Source of the DNA: Cystobacter fuscus
GTDB taxonomy: Bacteria > Myxococcota > Myxococcia > Myxococcales > Myxococcaceae
Direction of reading: 5' to 3'
DNA length: 64,000 nucleotides
Assembly: GCF_002305875.1 (NCBI RefSeq)
Contig: NZ_CP022098.1
Location: forward strand, 3,658,001 to 3,722,000
The notes under the pieces are model-generated. The model searched no databases. It saw only the letters and a program-made list of their open reading frames with translations, and had not been told where the DNA came from. The position numbers were made by a program, and so were the translations under genes. Below are positions 54,837 to 63,787 of the stretch, piece after piece; within the stretch, counting starts at the first letter, position 1; every line of letters begins with the position of its first letter.

Positions 54837-57362
54837 ATGGACCCCCGGGTACTGCGCAGTCTCTGGCCCATCTTCGCCGCGGAAACACGCGAGCAGTTGC
54901 AGACCATCGGCACGGCGGTGCTCGGGCTGGAGCAGGGCACCGCCGAACAGGCCGCCGAGCAGCTCACCGCGCTCAAGCGCGAGGTGCACAGCCTCAAGGG
55001 GTCCGCGGCCAGCCTGGGCCTGTCGGACATCGAGCAGCTGGTCCATGCCATCGAGGACGGGCTCGCGCGCTGCTCTCCGGGCCACGTGCCACCCCCGGGC
55101 CTGGTGGACTCCACCCTGCGCAGCCTGTCGGCCATCGAGGCCGCGCTCAACCGGGGCGACGCGGGCGAGCCACCCACCATCGAGGGGCTCTCCGGGCTCC
55201 TGGCGGGGCTCGGCCGGGGTGGCTTCGTGCCGCCCTCGGAGACGAAGACGCGGGTGTCGGCGCACTTCCGGCGTGACGGGCTGCAGACGCTCGAGAAGCT
55301 GGAGTCGGCGCTGGGCCGGTTGTGCTCGCCCGGGCTGGAGGATCGTCCCGGCGCCGTCTGGGAGGCGGTGGGGCTCGCCGAACTGCTCAAGGCCGCGGCC
55401 AACACCGCCGGCATCACCGCGGTGGAGTCCCTGGCGAGCTCCATCCGCGCCGGCTTCGCGCGCATGGAGGAGGCGGGAGTCGGCGCCAGCGTGGCGGCTT
55501 CGGACATCGCCGGGGCGCTGGTGCAGCTGCGCGGCTCGCTGGAGGCGCTCGCGGAGGAGACGGCCCCCGAGCCCGCCTCGGCCCCGGCGGAGCCCGAGGT
55601 GACGGCGCGCTCGGCGGCGGGCCGACGCCAGCCGGACATGGATCGGGCGGTGCGCGTGTCGGTGCGCACGCTCGACTCGCTGGCCCTGCAGGTGGAGCAG
55701 CTCGCGGCGGGCCGTGCCCAGCAGTTGCGCCGCGCGGAGGCCCACCGCGAGCTGATGGAGCAGACCAACCACGCCCTGCTGCAACTGGAGCGCGCGGCCC
55801 AGCAGCTCGCGCTGTCCGGCAATGGGGGTGGGGCGCTGGAGTCGCTGCGTGCCGGCGTGGGTCAGGTGCGCGGGGTGCAGAAGCGCTTGTTGCAGCTCTC
55901 CAAGGACACGCACCGCGAGGGCGAGCAGCTCGCCCTGGTGGCCCAGGTGGTGCGCGATGACCTGAGGGATCTGCGCATGGTGCCCGCGTCGCAGATGCTC
56001 GAGCCGCTCAAGCGCACGGTGCGCGAGCTGGCCGCGCGGCTGGGCAAGGACGTGGAGCTGGTGCTCGCCGGAGGGGACGTGCGCATCGACCGGCGCATCG
56101 TGGACGTGCTCAAGGATCCCCTCCAGCACCTGGTGCGCAACGCCCTGGACCACGGCCTGGAGTCCACCTCCGATCGCGTGGCCGCGGGCAAGTCCCCCCG
56201 CGGCATGTTGTCCGTCCGGGTGGAGCCGCGGGGCACGCGCCTGGCGGTGGTGGTGGAGGACGACGGCGCGGGCCTGTCCCCGGAGAACGTTCGCGCCACG
56301 GCGGTGCGGCGCGGGCTGCTCGGCGAGGCCGAGGCCGCCAAGCTCACCGACATGCAGGCCGCGCGGCTCATCTTCGAGCCGGGCTTCTCCACGCGCGAGC
56401 AGGTGACGGAGACGTCCGGCCGGGGCGTGGGCCTGGACGTGGTGCAGAGCACGGCCACGCGGCTGCAGGGCGCGGTGGACGTCTCCTTCTCCCCGAGAGA
56501 GGGCACGCGCTTCACCATCGATCTGCCCCTCATCCTCGCGGGCGCGCTGGGGCTGCTGGTGCGTGCCGGCACGTCGGTGGTGGCCATTCCCTCGGACGCG
56601 GTGGAGCGCGTCCTGCGGTTGATGCCCGCGGACGTGGGCACGGTGGCCGGACACGTGGTGGCGCGCGTGGAGGACGAGCAACTGCCCTTCCACGCGCTCT
56701 CCACGTCCATCCACATGCCGCGGCTGCCCCTGGCCATCGAGTCCGGCAAGCCGCAGACGGCGATGGTGCTGGCGCTCGGCGGCGTGCGCGCGGTGTTCGC
56801 CATCGACGCGGTGGTGGGCCAGCAGGAGATTGTCGTGCGCTCGCTGGGCCCGCACCTGCGCGGCGTGGCGCACCTGGCCGGAGCGGCCGTGCTGGACGAC
56901 GGCAGCGTGGTGCCCGTGCTCAACGCGCCCGAGTTGTTGCGCGTCGCCGCCGCGCCCGTGGTGCTGCGCGCCGCCACCGAGACGCGCCGCCCGCACATCC
57001 TCGTGTGCGACGACGCGCTCACCACGCGCTTCGCCATCAAGTCGCTGCTGGAGATCGCCGGCTACTCGGTGGTGACGGCCGGTGACGGACAGGAGGCGCT
57101 GGGCATCCTCGAGCGCACGCCCTGCCAGCTCGTGGTGAGTGACTGGCAGATGCCGCGGCTGGACGGCATCGGCCTCACCCGGCGCATCCGCGCCCACCCC
57201 AAGCTGTCCAACATCCCCGTCATCCTGTGCACCTCCCTGGACAGTCCCCAGGAGCGTGCCGCCGGCCTGGAGGCGGGCGCGGACGGCTACCTCGTCAAGC
57301 GCGAGGTGGAGCGTGGCAAGCTGTTGGATCTCGTGCGCCAGCTCCTGCCCACGAGCGTATAG
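54837..57362 (+). CDS. cheA: CheA-CheY hybrid histidine kinase
   Basis: 841 aa. The P1/Hpt domain has phospho-His H51 in REVHSLKGSAASLG. A low-complexity region is followed by the dimerisation helix (LALQVEQLAAGRAQQLRR), an HATPase domain (HLVRNALDHGLES, DDGAGLSPENV, TSGRGVGLDVV), a CheW-like P5 regulatory domain (GLLVRAGTSVVAIPSDAVERVLRL) and a C-terminal receiver with phospho-Asp D769 (VVSDWQMPRLDG) and K821. No separate P2 CheY-binding domain is evident. The fused receiver, as in FrzE, may act as phosphate sink or regulator of the kinase. Confidence 0.93.
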   Translation: MDPRVLRSLWPIFAAETREQLQTIGTAVLGLEQGTAEQAAEQLTALKREVHSLKGSAASLGLSDIEQLVHAIEDGLARCSPGHVPPPGLVDSTLRSLSAIEAALNRGDAGEPPTIEGLSGLLAGLGRGGFVPPSETKTRVSAHFRRDGLQTLEKLESALGRLCSPGLEDRPGAVWEAVGLAELLKAAANTAGITAVESLASSIRAGFARMEEAGVGASVAASDIAGALVQLRGSLEALAEETAPEPASAPAEPEVTARSAAGRRQPDMDRAVRVSVRTLDSLALQVEQLAAGRAQQLRRAEAHRELMEQTNHALLQLERAAQQLALSGNGGGALESLRAGVGQVRGVQKRLLQLSKDTHREGEQLALVAQVVRDDLRDLRMVPASQMLEPLKRTVRELAARLGKDVELVLAGGDVRIDRRIVDVLKDPLQHLVRNALDHGLESTSDRVAAGKSPRGMLSVRVEPRGTRLAVVVEDDGAGLSPENVRATAVRRGLLGEAEAAKLTDMQAARLIFEPGFSTREQVTETSGRGVGLDVVQSTATRLQGAVDVSFSPREGTRFTIDLPLILAGALGLLVRAGTSVVAIPSDAVERVLRLMPADVGTVAGHVVARVEDEQLPFHALSTSIHMPRLPLAIESGKPQTAMVLALGGVRAVFAIDAVVGQQEIVVRSLGPHLRGVAHLAGAAVLDDGSVVPVLNAPELLRVAAAPVVLRAATETRRPHILVCDDALTTRFAIKSLLEIAGYSVVTAGDGQEALGILERTPCQLVVSDWQMPRLDGIGLTRRIRAHPKLSNIPVILCTSLDSPQERAAGLEAGADGYLVKREVERGKLLDLVRQLLPTSV

Positions 57363-57421
57363 ACAGGCAGGAACGTGGTCCTCCTCGGTGGGGGGTAGTC
57401 GCGCGCGGCTACCGGATTGAA

Positions 57422-57907
57422 ATGAAAAAACACAACCTGCGACACGGGCACCTGGCCGAGGTCTGGGGCGATACGGTCGATCTGCGGCACCTGGCGTGGT
57501 CCATCGGGATCGGACTCGTCGTCAGCCTGGGCTGCTTCCTTCTGGCCAGTCATCTCCTGGTGGACCGGGTCGGCAGTGCCGCGCTCGCGCGTGCCTACGC
57601 GATGCTGGCGGGTCTGGCCGGCTGCGTTCTGTCCGGTGTCATCTGCGGCGCACTGTTCCCTCCCAAGCGAGAGGTGGTGGAGGACGGGGGGGCCGATCCC
57701 TCGTGGCGCCAGGAGGTGCTGAACGAGCTTGCCGCGCAGTCCGGTGGACTCGGAGCGGTTGCCGAGCTGCCGCCCGCGGTGGTGGATGAGATGAAGGCGC
57801 TGCACATCTACGAGCTGTTCGCGAACGCCCAGCCGGTCGTGCCTGACGCCACGGTGACCCCTTCGGGGATGCCCCAGGCCGTACCCTCGGCGAAGGAGGA
57901 GCGGTAG
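57422..57907 (+). CDS. Small two-helix membrane protein, probable partner of the TctA-like permease
   Basis: 161 aa. Two membrane helices (about 25-48 and 58-80) and a soluble cytoplasmic or periplasmic tail of about 80 residues ending in Pro/Ser/Lys. It occupies the TctB position before a TctA-like gene and its stop overlaps that gene's GTG by one base, but TctB proteins normally have four helices. The role is therefore inferred from position. ATG at 57422; the open frame upstream is a shadow of cheA. Confidence 0.65.
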   Translation: MKKHNLRHGHLAEVWGDTVDLRHLAWSIGIGLVVSLGCFLLASHLLVDRVGSAALARAYAMLAGLAGCVLSGVICGALFPPKREVVEDGGADPSWRQEVLNELAAQSGGLGAVAELPPAVVDEMKALHIYELFANAQPVVPDATVTPSGMPQAVPSAKEER

Positions 57908-59292
57908 TGCAACCGGACCTCCTGAATCAGATCCTGATCGCCGCGGGAATGGGGCTGCTCGGTGCGGTGGTGTTCGCCGCCATCGGATTGATCTCCGGGA
58001 CGGACGAGACGACGACGCTCGCACCGCCGACCCTGCTGGTCGCGCTGCTGGGCGTGCCGCCCGTGGGCGTCTTCACCTTCTTCCTCGCCGGAGCGGTCGC
58101 CAAACACATGACGCATGCGGTCCCCACCGCGCTGCTCGGCATTCCCGGCGACACCACCGCCATTCCCCTGCTGCAGGACGCCAACATCCTGCGCAATCTC
58201 GGCGTGCCGCACATCGCGCTGCGCAAGATGGTGTCTGGGGGGCTCCTCGCCGCCTTCCTGGCGGTGCCGCTGGCGGTGTTGTTCGCCGTCCTGCTCGCGC
58301 CCTTTGGGGACACCATCTCGAAGTCGGCGCCGTGGATCTTCGTGACGGCCGCGGTGCTGATCGCCTACCTGTCTGGCGGCCGTTGGGCCTCCGTGATCAC
58401 GCTGGTGCCCTTCGTCCTCGTCATCGTGGCATTGCAAGCCTTCACGGCCAGCCGCGGCGTCAAGCTCAGTGTGAGCTACTTCCTCGGAATCGCCATCGGC
58501 CCGCTGGTGGCCGACCTGTTCTCGGTGCTCTCCCCGCTCGAGGGGCCGCGCATGCGGCGCGACCGCGTCCGGACGTTCTCGCTGGCTCCGGACGTGAAGA
58601 GCTGGTCGGGTTATTTCCCCAACCCGTTCAAGGTGCTCGATGCCACCCAGACCCGCTGGACGCTCGCCGCCGCGGCGGTGTCCAGCGCCACGTTCGTGTT
58701 CAGCCCGGTGGCCATGACGGTGGTGATGGGCGAGGCCGTGGGCTCGCGCATCAAGCATGCGTATCACCGGCTGACCACCGTGCTGGCCACGCGCAATGGT
58801 GTGACCGAGGCCACCTACATCGCGGAAGTGCTGATTCCGCTGATCGCCTTCGGCCTGCCCTTGAGTCCGGTGGCCGCCGGCCCGGCGGCGCCGCTGTTCA
58901 ACGCGCCCCCACGGTTCACGGTGGATACCGCCACCGGGCAGACGCACAACCTGCACGACCTGCTCAGCCACTGGGAGTTTCTTGGCTACGGCATGCTGTC
59001 CGTGGTGCTGGCGGCGCTGGTGTCGTACCCGTTCGCCATGAACCATGCGCGGCGGGCGGCGTTGTTCGTCTCACGCAAGGTGAGCCACGAGGCCATCATC
59101 GCCACCTTCGTCGGCCTGATCATCGTCATCAGTGTCTGGGAAGGTCAGCTCCTGGGGCTGCTGGTGATCCTGACGATGGGACTGCTCGGTGGGCTGTTGT
59201 CTCGCACCCTCGGCTTCAATACGGGCGTGCAGTTCATGGGCTACTACACCGCGGTGCTCACCGTGCCCGCGTTGCTCAAGCTGTTCACGTGA
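57907..59292 (+). CDS. TctA-like (tripartite tricarboxylate transporter) permease
   Basis: 461 aa, about eleven membrane helices, GTG start overlapping the previous stop. The N-terminal block with GTDETTTLAPPTLLVALLGVPPVGVFTFFLAGAVAKHMTHAVPTALLGIPGDTTAIPLL resembles the glycine/proline-rich signature of TctA permeases. The genuine TctC binding protein is absent nearby, so the mechanism or substrate may differ. The pair follows the Che operon by 59 bp and could belong to the same transcript. Confidence 0.65.
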   Translation: MQPDLLNQILIAAGMGLLGAVVFAAIGLISGTDETTTLAPPTLLVALLGVPPVGVFTFFLAGAVAKHMTHAVPTALLGIPGDTTAIPLLQDANILRNLGVPHIALRKMVSGGLLAAFLAVPLAVLFAVLLAPFGDTISKSAPWIFVTAAVLIAYLSGGRWASVITLVPFVLVIVALQAFTASRGVKLSVSYFLGIAIGPLVADLFSVLSPLEGPRMRRDRVRTFSLAPDVKSWSGYFPNPFKVLDATQTRWTLAAAAVSSATFVFSPVAMTVVMGEAVGSRIKHAYHRLTTVLATRNGVTEATYIAEVLIPLIAFGLPLSPVAAGPAAPLFNAPPRFTVDTATGQTHNLHDLLSHWEFLGYGMLSVVLAALVSYPFAMNHARRAALFVSRKVSHEAIIATFVGLIIVISVWEGQLLGLLVILTMGLLGGLLSRTLGFNTGVQFMGYYTAVLTVPALLKLFT

Positions 59293-59330
59293 GGCCCGCA
59301 CGAGAAACCCCGTCCGCTCAGGCTCCTGAC

Positions 59331-61462
59331 TCAGCGGCTCTCGGGCCGGAAGCCCCTGGGCCATCGGGTCTTCGCGTCGTGCTTCACCTCCTTCATGTCG
59401 GAGGGCAGTCGCGCCCCGCGCAGGTCCGCTCCACGGAGATCCGTGTGGAACAGCCGGGCTTTCGAGAGGTCCACCTCGCGGAGGTCCGCGCCGTCGAAGC
59501 GGGCCCCGCTCAGCCTGGCCAGGGAGAAGACGGTCCGGTAGCACTTCGCCCGGGAGAGGTTCGCCTCGCGTAGCTCCGCGCGTCGGAACTGGGCTTCGCG
59601 GCGGACTTCGCCTCGGCCTCGAGCAGGAAGGGAGCGCCCTTCTCGGCCTTCTTCCTCGCCAGGGTCTCCACGACCACGCTGCCGTCCGGGCCCACGTAGG
59701 CCACCCCATCGCCGAGCATCGCGATGGGCCGCGCCTCCTTCTCCAGCGTCTGGGGCCGGACGTCTTCCTCCTCTGGCTCGAGCCAGCGCGCCTTCGCCGG
59801 GTTGGCCACATCCGCGAGGAGCAGCCGCCCCAGCGAGTCGGCCACCGCGACGCGCGTGTCCCCCACGAAGGCCACCTGCCCCAGCCGCACCTCGCGACGT
59901 TCGAGCCGGCTCAACGTCTCGCCGCTGCGTGGATCCACCAGGAGCAGCGCGCTCTCCGCGTCGGCGTTGTTGTCGCTGCCGTCCACGCTGACCGCGATCC
60001 AGCCGCGCGGGGAGACCGCCAGCCCTCGCACGATGGTGTCCGACCCATCGCTCGCCAGGGAGATGTCGCGTACCACCTCCGGTGACTTCCCCATCCGCCA
60101 CAGGTGCAGCGCGCTGTCCGCGGTGACCAGCCACGCGTCCTTCGGGCCGAAGGCACACGCGCTCACTGGCGCCTCGTGCGGCAGCTCCGCCCGGAGCAGG
60201 CCACGCTTCAGTACCCATACCTGGACGCTTTCCTGAGCCGGCGCGGCGAGCAGCGTCTCGTCCCGGGAGATCGCGAGCGGACCCGAGGCGTAGGTGGAGA
60301 GCCGAAAGGCCTCGCGCGCCTTCGCGTCGAGCGACTTGCCGACGAAGATGGACTCGTAGTCGAGCCGCACCAGCAGGCCGGACGAGAGGCCCTTGGCGTC
60401 CGTGGGAGGGAAACCGGCTGGAATCTCCGTCCGCTTCCCGGTGTCGAGTTCCCAGGAGACGCAGGAGTCGTTCGATGTGGCCACGACCGCGCGCGGGGTG
60501 AGGGCCAGTCCGAGAATTGGCGCGGGCGCGGCGTCCCCTCCGCCGTGCGACGTTCCATCCTCCGCTGTCCACACGCTCAGCGCGCCCGGGGTGGAGCCGG
60601 TGGCGAGCCACCGACCATCGGGAGAGAGCGCGGTGACCGAACCTTGCGCGTGCCGCCTGGGCACGTGGATGACCGGTCCCTCGTCACCGTCCGGGACGCT
60701 CCACGAACGCAGCAGGTGCTCGTTGCCGAGCGAGAACGCGCGCTCGCCGTCCGATGAGAAGGCGACCCAGCGGCAACCGGCGCCTCCCCCCGCCTTGAAC
60801 GTGTGATGGGCCACGAAGCGCGACACCGGCTTCAGATCCTCCACGCCCCACAGCTCCACCTTACCGGTGCCATGACCGACGAGCAGGTGCTTCCCCGTGG
60901 GTGAGAAGGCGAGGGCGAGGACCTTGGTACTGCTCCGCTTCGCCCGCTCCTTGCCGGTACGTGCGTCGAACAGCCGGACGATTCCCTTCGACGACCCGGT
61001 CGCCAGCAGCGTTCCATCCGCGCTGAAGGCGACGGAGTGGAGGGCCCCGTCCTTCTCGCGGAGGGTGTGGAGCACGGTGGTGCGGCTGGCGTCACGGACC
61101 AGCGCCTCGGACCCTTCGATGCTGACGAACACGGAGCGGTCCGGGCTCATCGCGGCCAGATGGAGGCCCTGCGTTCCCTCGAGCGTCCACTTCGCCTTCC
61201 CACGGGAAGAGAGCCGGCGGATGTGCCCCCACCATCCGAGCAGGACGTCGCCACCCGGCAGCGCGTGGACCACCCGCCAGCGTCCGTTGAGTTCCCGCTG
61301 CTCGGCCACCGTGCCGCGCGCCACGTCGAAGGACACCAGCAGGGAGGTGTCTTCGCCGGGGAGGATGGCCCGCAGGACGCGCGAGTCCGGAGAGAAGTCG
61401 AGCCCGGCGAACTCCCCCGGGGCGTTGAAGGGCGTGGTGCCATAGGCACGTCGGGCGGTCAT
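59331..61462 (-). pseudogene. WD40-like/pentapeptide-repeat protein interrupted by a frameshift
   Basis: From the ATG at 61462 about 615 residues form beta-propeller-type repeats (GLDFSPDSRVLRAI, HSVAFSADGTLLATGSSKGIVRLFDARTG, ALAFSPTGKHLLVGHGTGKVELWGVED, ALSPDGRWLATGSTPGALSVWTAEDG). Near 59600-59630 the coherent sequence moves to another frame, which continues with FRRAELREANLSRAK and ADLREVDLSKARLFHTDLRGADLRGARL, a pentapeptide-repeat helix, to the stop at 59331. The shift equals one missing base. In this sequence the first frame would end at 59510. Such proteins are usually scaffolds near kinases. The frameshift could be real or a sequence error. Confidence 0.7.
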
Positions 61463-61869
61463 GGCTCAAAGGATGCCAGAGAATTCCAGGAAAGGGTGTC
61501 AGTGCGTGTGCTGTTTGAAGGAGTGCTCCATGATCCCAAGAAACCAAAACCAGGAAACCAAAAAAGACATGGGCTCGTGCCAGTCTTCATTCACATGTTT
61601 CAAGAAGCGAGAGATAGGGGTCTAATCAGACTTCAATCCCTCTGAAGTGTATGAACTCACGACAGTGAATGAGAGCAGGCGAAACCCAGCGTTTTTGATG
61701 GGCCTGGCTTGTCTTGTGTAAATGTTGTTTACATTCTCGTGCGCGGGCGCTGCCGCACCCATGCTCCAGTGAGTCTTCAGCGGGAGGAGGACATCATTGA
61801 AGTTCTGATGAGTTGGGGAATCGGCATGCATCCTGCTTTGCGCACACTCCTCTCCCGGAGGAGATGTGC
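61463..61869. promoter_or_regulatory. 407-bp intergenic region with palindromes upstream of the M28 peptidase
   Basis: No credible gene. The base composition is richer in A/T than the surroundings. Two inverted repeats stand out: ACTTCA-N7-TGAAGT (61630-61648) and TGTAAA-N5-TTTACA (61717-61733). The second is 137 bp before the peptidase start and is the best operator candidate in the window. No sigma-54-type promoter was recognised. Confidence 0.5.
61717..61733. promoter_or_regulatory. Palindromic operator candidate TGTAAA-N5-TTTACA
   Basis: Perfect 6-bp arms with a TGTTG spacer in a local A/T-rich patch. The form is typical of a site for a dimeric helix-turn-helix regulator. It could act on the M28 peptidase gene downstream; no candidate regulator gene adjoins it. 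Confidence 0.5.
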
Positions 61870-63681
61870 ATGAGAATGAGCAGGTTGGGTTCGGTGGCCG
61901 TGTGGCTCGCATGTGCCACGTCCGCGTTCGCGAAGGCTCCACAAGAGAAGGAGGTGTGGATCACCCTCGGCACGGACGCGTTGGAGCCGGTGCGCGGCGC
62001 GTTCCAGGGCCAGGGCCTGACGCTGGCCGCTCCTACGTTCCAGAAGGGCGGTGTGGCGGTGCTGCGCATGCGCGAGTCGCAGGTGGCGCAACTGGCGCGG
62101 GCGATGCACGACAAGCTCAACCGGTGCGCGGGTTTCGTCACCCATGACTCCCAGGCCGAGGCGTTCGCGGCGGTGGAGTCCGACGGCGCTTCCCAGTCTG
62201 CCCAGTTGGTGGCCTCGCTCATCACCTACGACATCAACAATGCCCCCTCGGTGAATGCGCTGCTGGACGAAGTGCAGGAGACGGAGATCCGGGGCACCAT
62301 CAACTCGCTGTCCACCAACTGGACCAACCGCTACTACGACGTGCAGTCGGGAGCGGATGCGTCCACCTGGCTCGAGAACAAGTGGAAGACGATCACCGCC
62401 GGGCGCTCGGACATCACGGTGGAGCTCTTCCCCCATTCCTGGAAGCAATCGTCCGTCATCGCCACCCTCCAGGGCACCACGCTGCCCGACGAGGTGGTGG
62501 TGATTGGTGGCCACCTGGACTCCATCAACTTGAGCGACCCCACGACGGGCACGGCGCCGGGCGCGGATGACGACGCGTCGGGCGTGGCCTCGGTGACCGA
62601 GGTGCTGCGCGTGGCGGTGCTCAAGGGCTACAGGCCGGCGCGCACGGTGAAGTTCATGGCCTACGCGGGCGAGGAGGTGGGCCTGTTGGGCTCCAAGGCC
62701 ATCGCCAATTCGTTCAAGAGCAGCGGCGTGAACGTGGTGGGCGTGTTGCAGTTGGACATGACCAACTACAAGGGCAACACGTTCGACTTCGGACTCGTGG
62801 TGGACAGAACCAACGCGGCGCTCAACACGCAGATCAGAAACCTCGTCACCACGTACCAGCCGGGGCTGACCGTCGTCAGCGCCGGGTGCGGCTATGCCTG
62901 CTCGGACCATGCCTCGTGGACCAGTGCGGGCTATCCGGCCTCGATGCCCTTCGAAGCCTCGCTGAGCACGATGAACCCGAAGATCCACGGGGCGGAGGAC
63001 ACGCTGGCGTTCATGGGGGGCACGGCGGCCAACTCGGTGAAGTTCGCGAAGCTGGGCGCGTCCTTCGTGGCCGAGCTGGCCAAGGGTGCCACCGAGGGCA
63101 ACACTCCTCCCCCGACGAACGGTGGAGGTGAAGATCCGGGCGGTGGGGGATCGCTCAACACCGCGGTCTTCGACGCGACGTACAAGGCACCCCGTTGCGC
63201 CACGGCGGGCCCGGATTGTGACTCGGGTGCTCTGCTCGACGGCCGCGCTGGCCTGGGCCCCGAACTGAACACGCCCAACACGCTCAACGCGGGCTGCGCG
63301 GACGGCACCTCGGGCAGCTACCACGGGGATGAGTCCATCGATCGCCTCGAGGTGAGCACCACGGATGGGACGACTCTGGCCGCGGGCAAGACGGTGAAGA
63401 TCGAGGCCACCGTGTATGCCTATTCCACCTCGGCGGACAAGCTGGACCTGTATTACACGGGGGACGCCGCGAGCCCCTCGTGGACGTTCATCGGTACGTA
63501 CAGCCCGAGCAGCACCGGCACCACCACCCTCTCCGCCACGTACACCCTGCCCGCGGGCGGTGTGCAGGCCATTCGCGCGAACTTCCGCTACAACGGGAGC
63601 AACGACACCAACAGCACCGCGTCCATCTGCAGCAGCGGCGCCTACGACGACCACGACGACCTGGTCTTCACGGTGCAGTGA
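61870..63681 (+). CDS. Secreted M28-family zinc aminopeptidase with C-terminal accessory domain
   Basis: 603 aa from the ATG at 61870, which has GGAGGAG 6 nt upstream (ATGs at 61813 and 61864 are less suitable). A signal peptide (MRMSRLGSVAVWLACATSAFA) is followed by a propeptide-like region and the M28 domain, with metal ligands in VVIGGHLDS, GADDDASG, YAGEEVGLLGS, LQLDMTNYKG and the final His in CSDHASW. This resembles Vibrio/Aeromonas leucyl aminopeptidases. A Pro/Gly linker (about 420-440) leads to a beta-rich C-terminal domain of about 160 residues. It probably digests peptides outside the cell. Confidence 0.92.
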   Translation: MRMSRLGSVAVWLACATSAFAKAPQEKEVWITLGTDALEPVRGAFQGQGLTLAAPTFQKGGVAVLRMRESQVAQLARAMHDKLNRCAGFVTHDSQAEAFAAVESDGASQSAQLVASLITYDINNAPSVNALLDEVQETEIRGTINSLSTNWTNRYYDVQSGADASTWLENKWKTITAGRSDITVELFPHSWKQSSVIATLQGTTLPDEVVVIGGHLDSINLSDPTTGTAPGADDDASGVASVTEVLRVAVLKGYRPARTVKFMAYAGEEVGLLGSKAIANSFKSSGVNVVGVLQLDMTNYKGNTFDFGLVVDRTNAALNTQIRNLVTTYQPGLTVVSAGCGYACSDHASWTSAGYPASMPFEASLSTMNPKIHGAEDTLAFMGGTAANSVKFAKLGASFVAELAKGATEGNTPPPTNGGGEDPGGGGSLNTAVFDATYKAPRCATAGPDCDSGALLDGRAGLGPELNTPNTLNAGCADGTSGSYHGDESIDRLEVSTTDGTTLAAGKTVKIEATVYAYSTSADKLDLYYTGDAASPSWTFIGTYSPSSTGTTTLSATYTLPAGGVQAIRANFRYNGSNDTNSTASICSSGAYDDHDDLVFTVQ

Positions 63682-63787
63682 GTCCCGATTCCCTTTCCTC
63701 GCCAGCATTGCCCTCCGAACGCATTTCCCCGTCATCGGAGCGGTGTGTTCCAGCCGTTGAGTCTCTCACCCTTGATAAGGAGTCCCC

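Noticed and set aside
54396-57197. 933-aa minus-strand ORF opposite cheA
   Set aside because: Shadow frame; His/Arg/Gln-rich and covering the CheW/CheA junction, no homology.
50250-57362. Assignment of the chemosensory cluster as Frz or Dif
   Set aside because: Frz would include a CheB homologue (FrzG) and a soluble receptor (FrzCD), and Dif lacks CheR and a CheA-CheY hybrid; gene content fits Che4 better.
57422-59292. Calling the permease pair a complete tripartite tricarboxylate transporter
   Set aside because: No TctC binding protein is present and the small partner has two rather than four membrane helices, so only a TctA-like label is supported.
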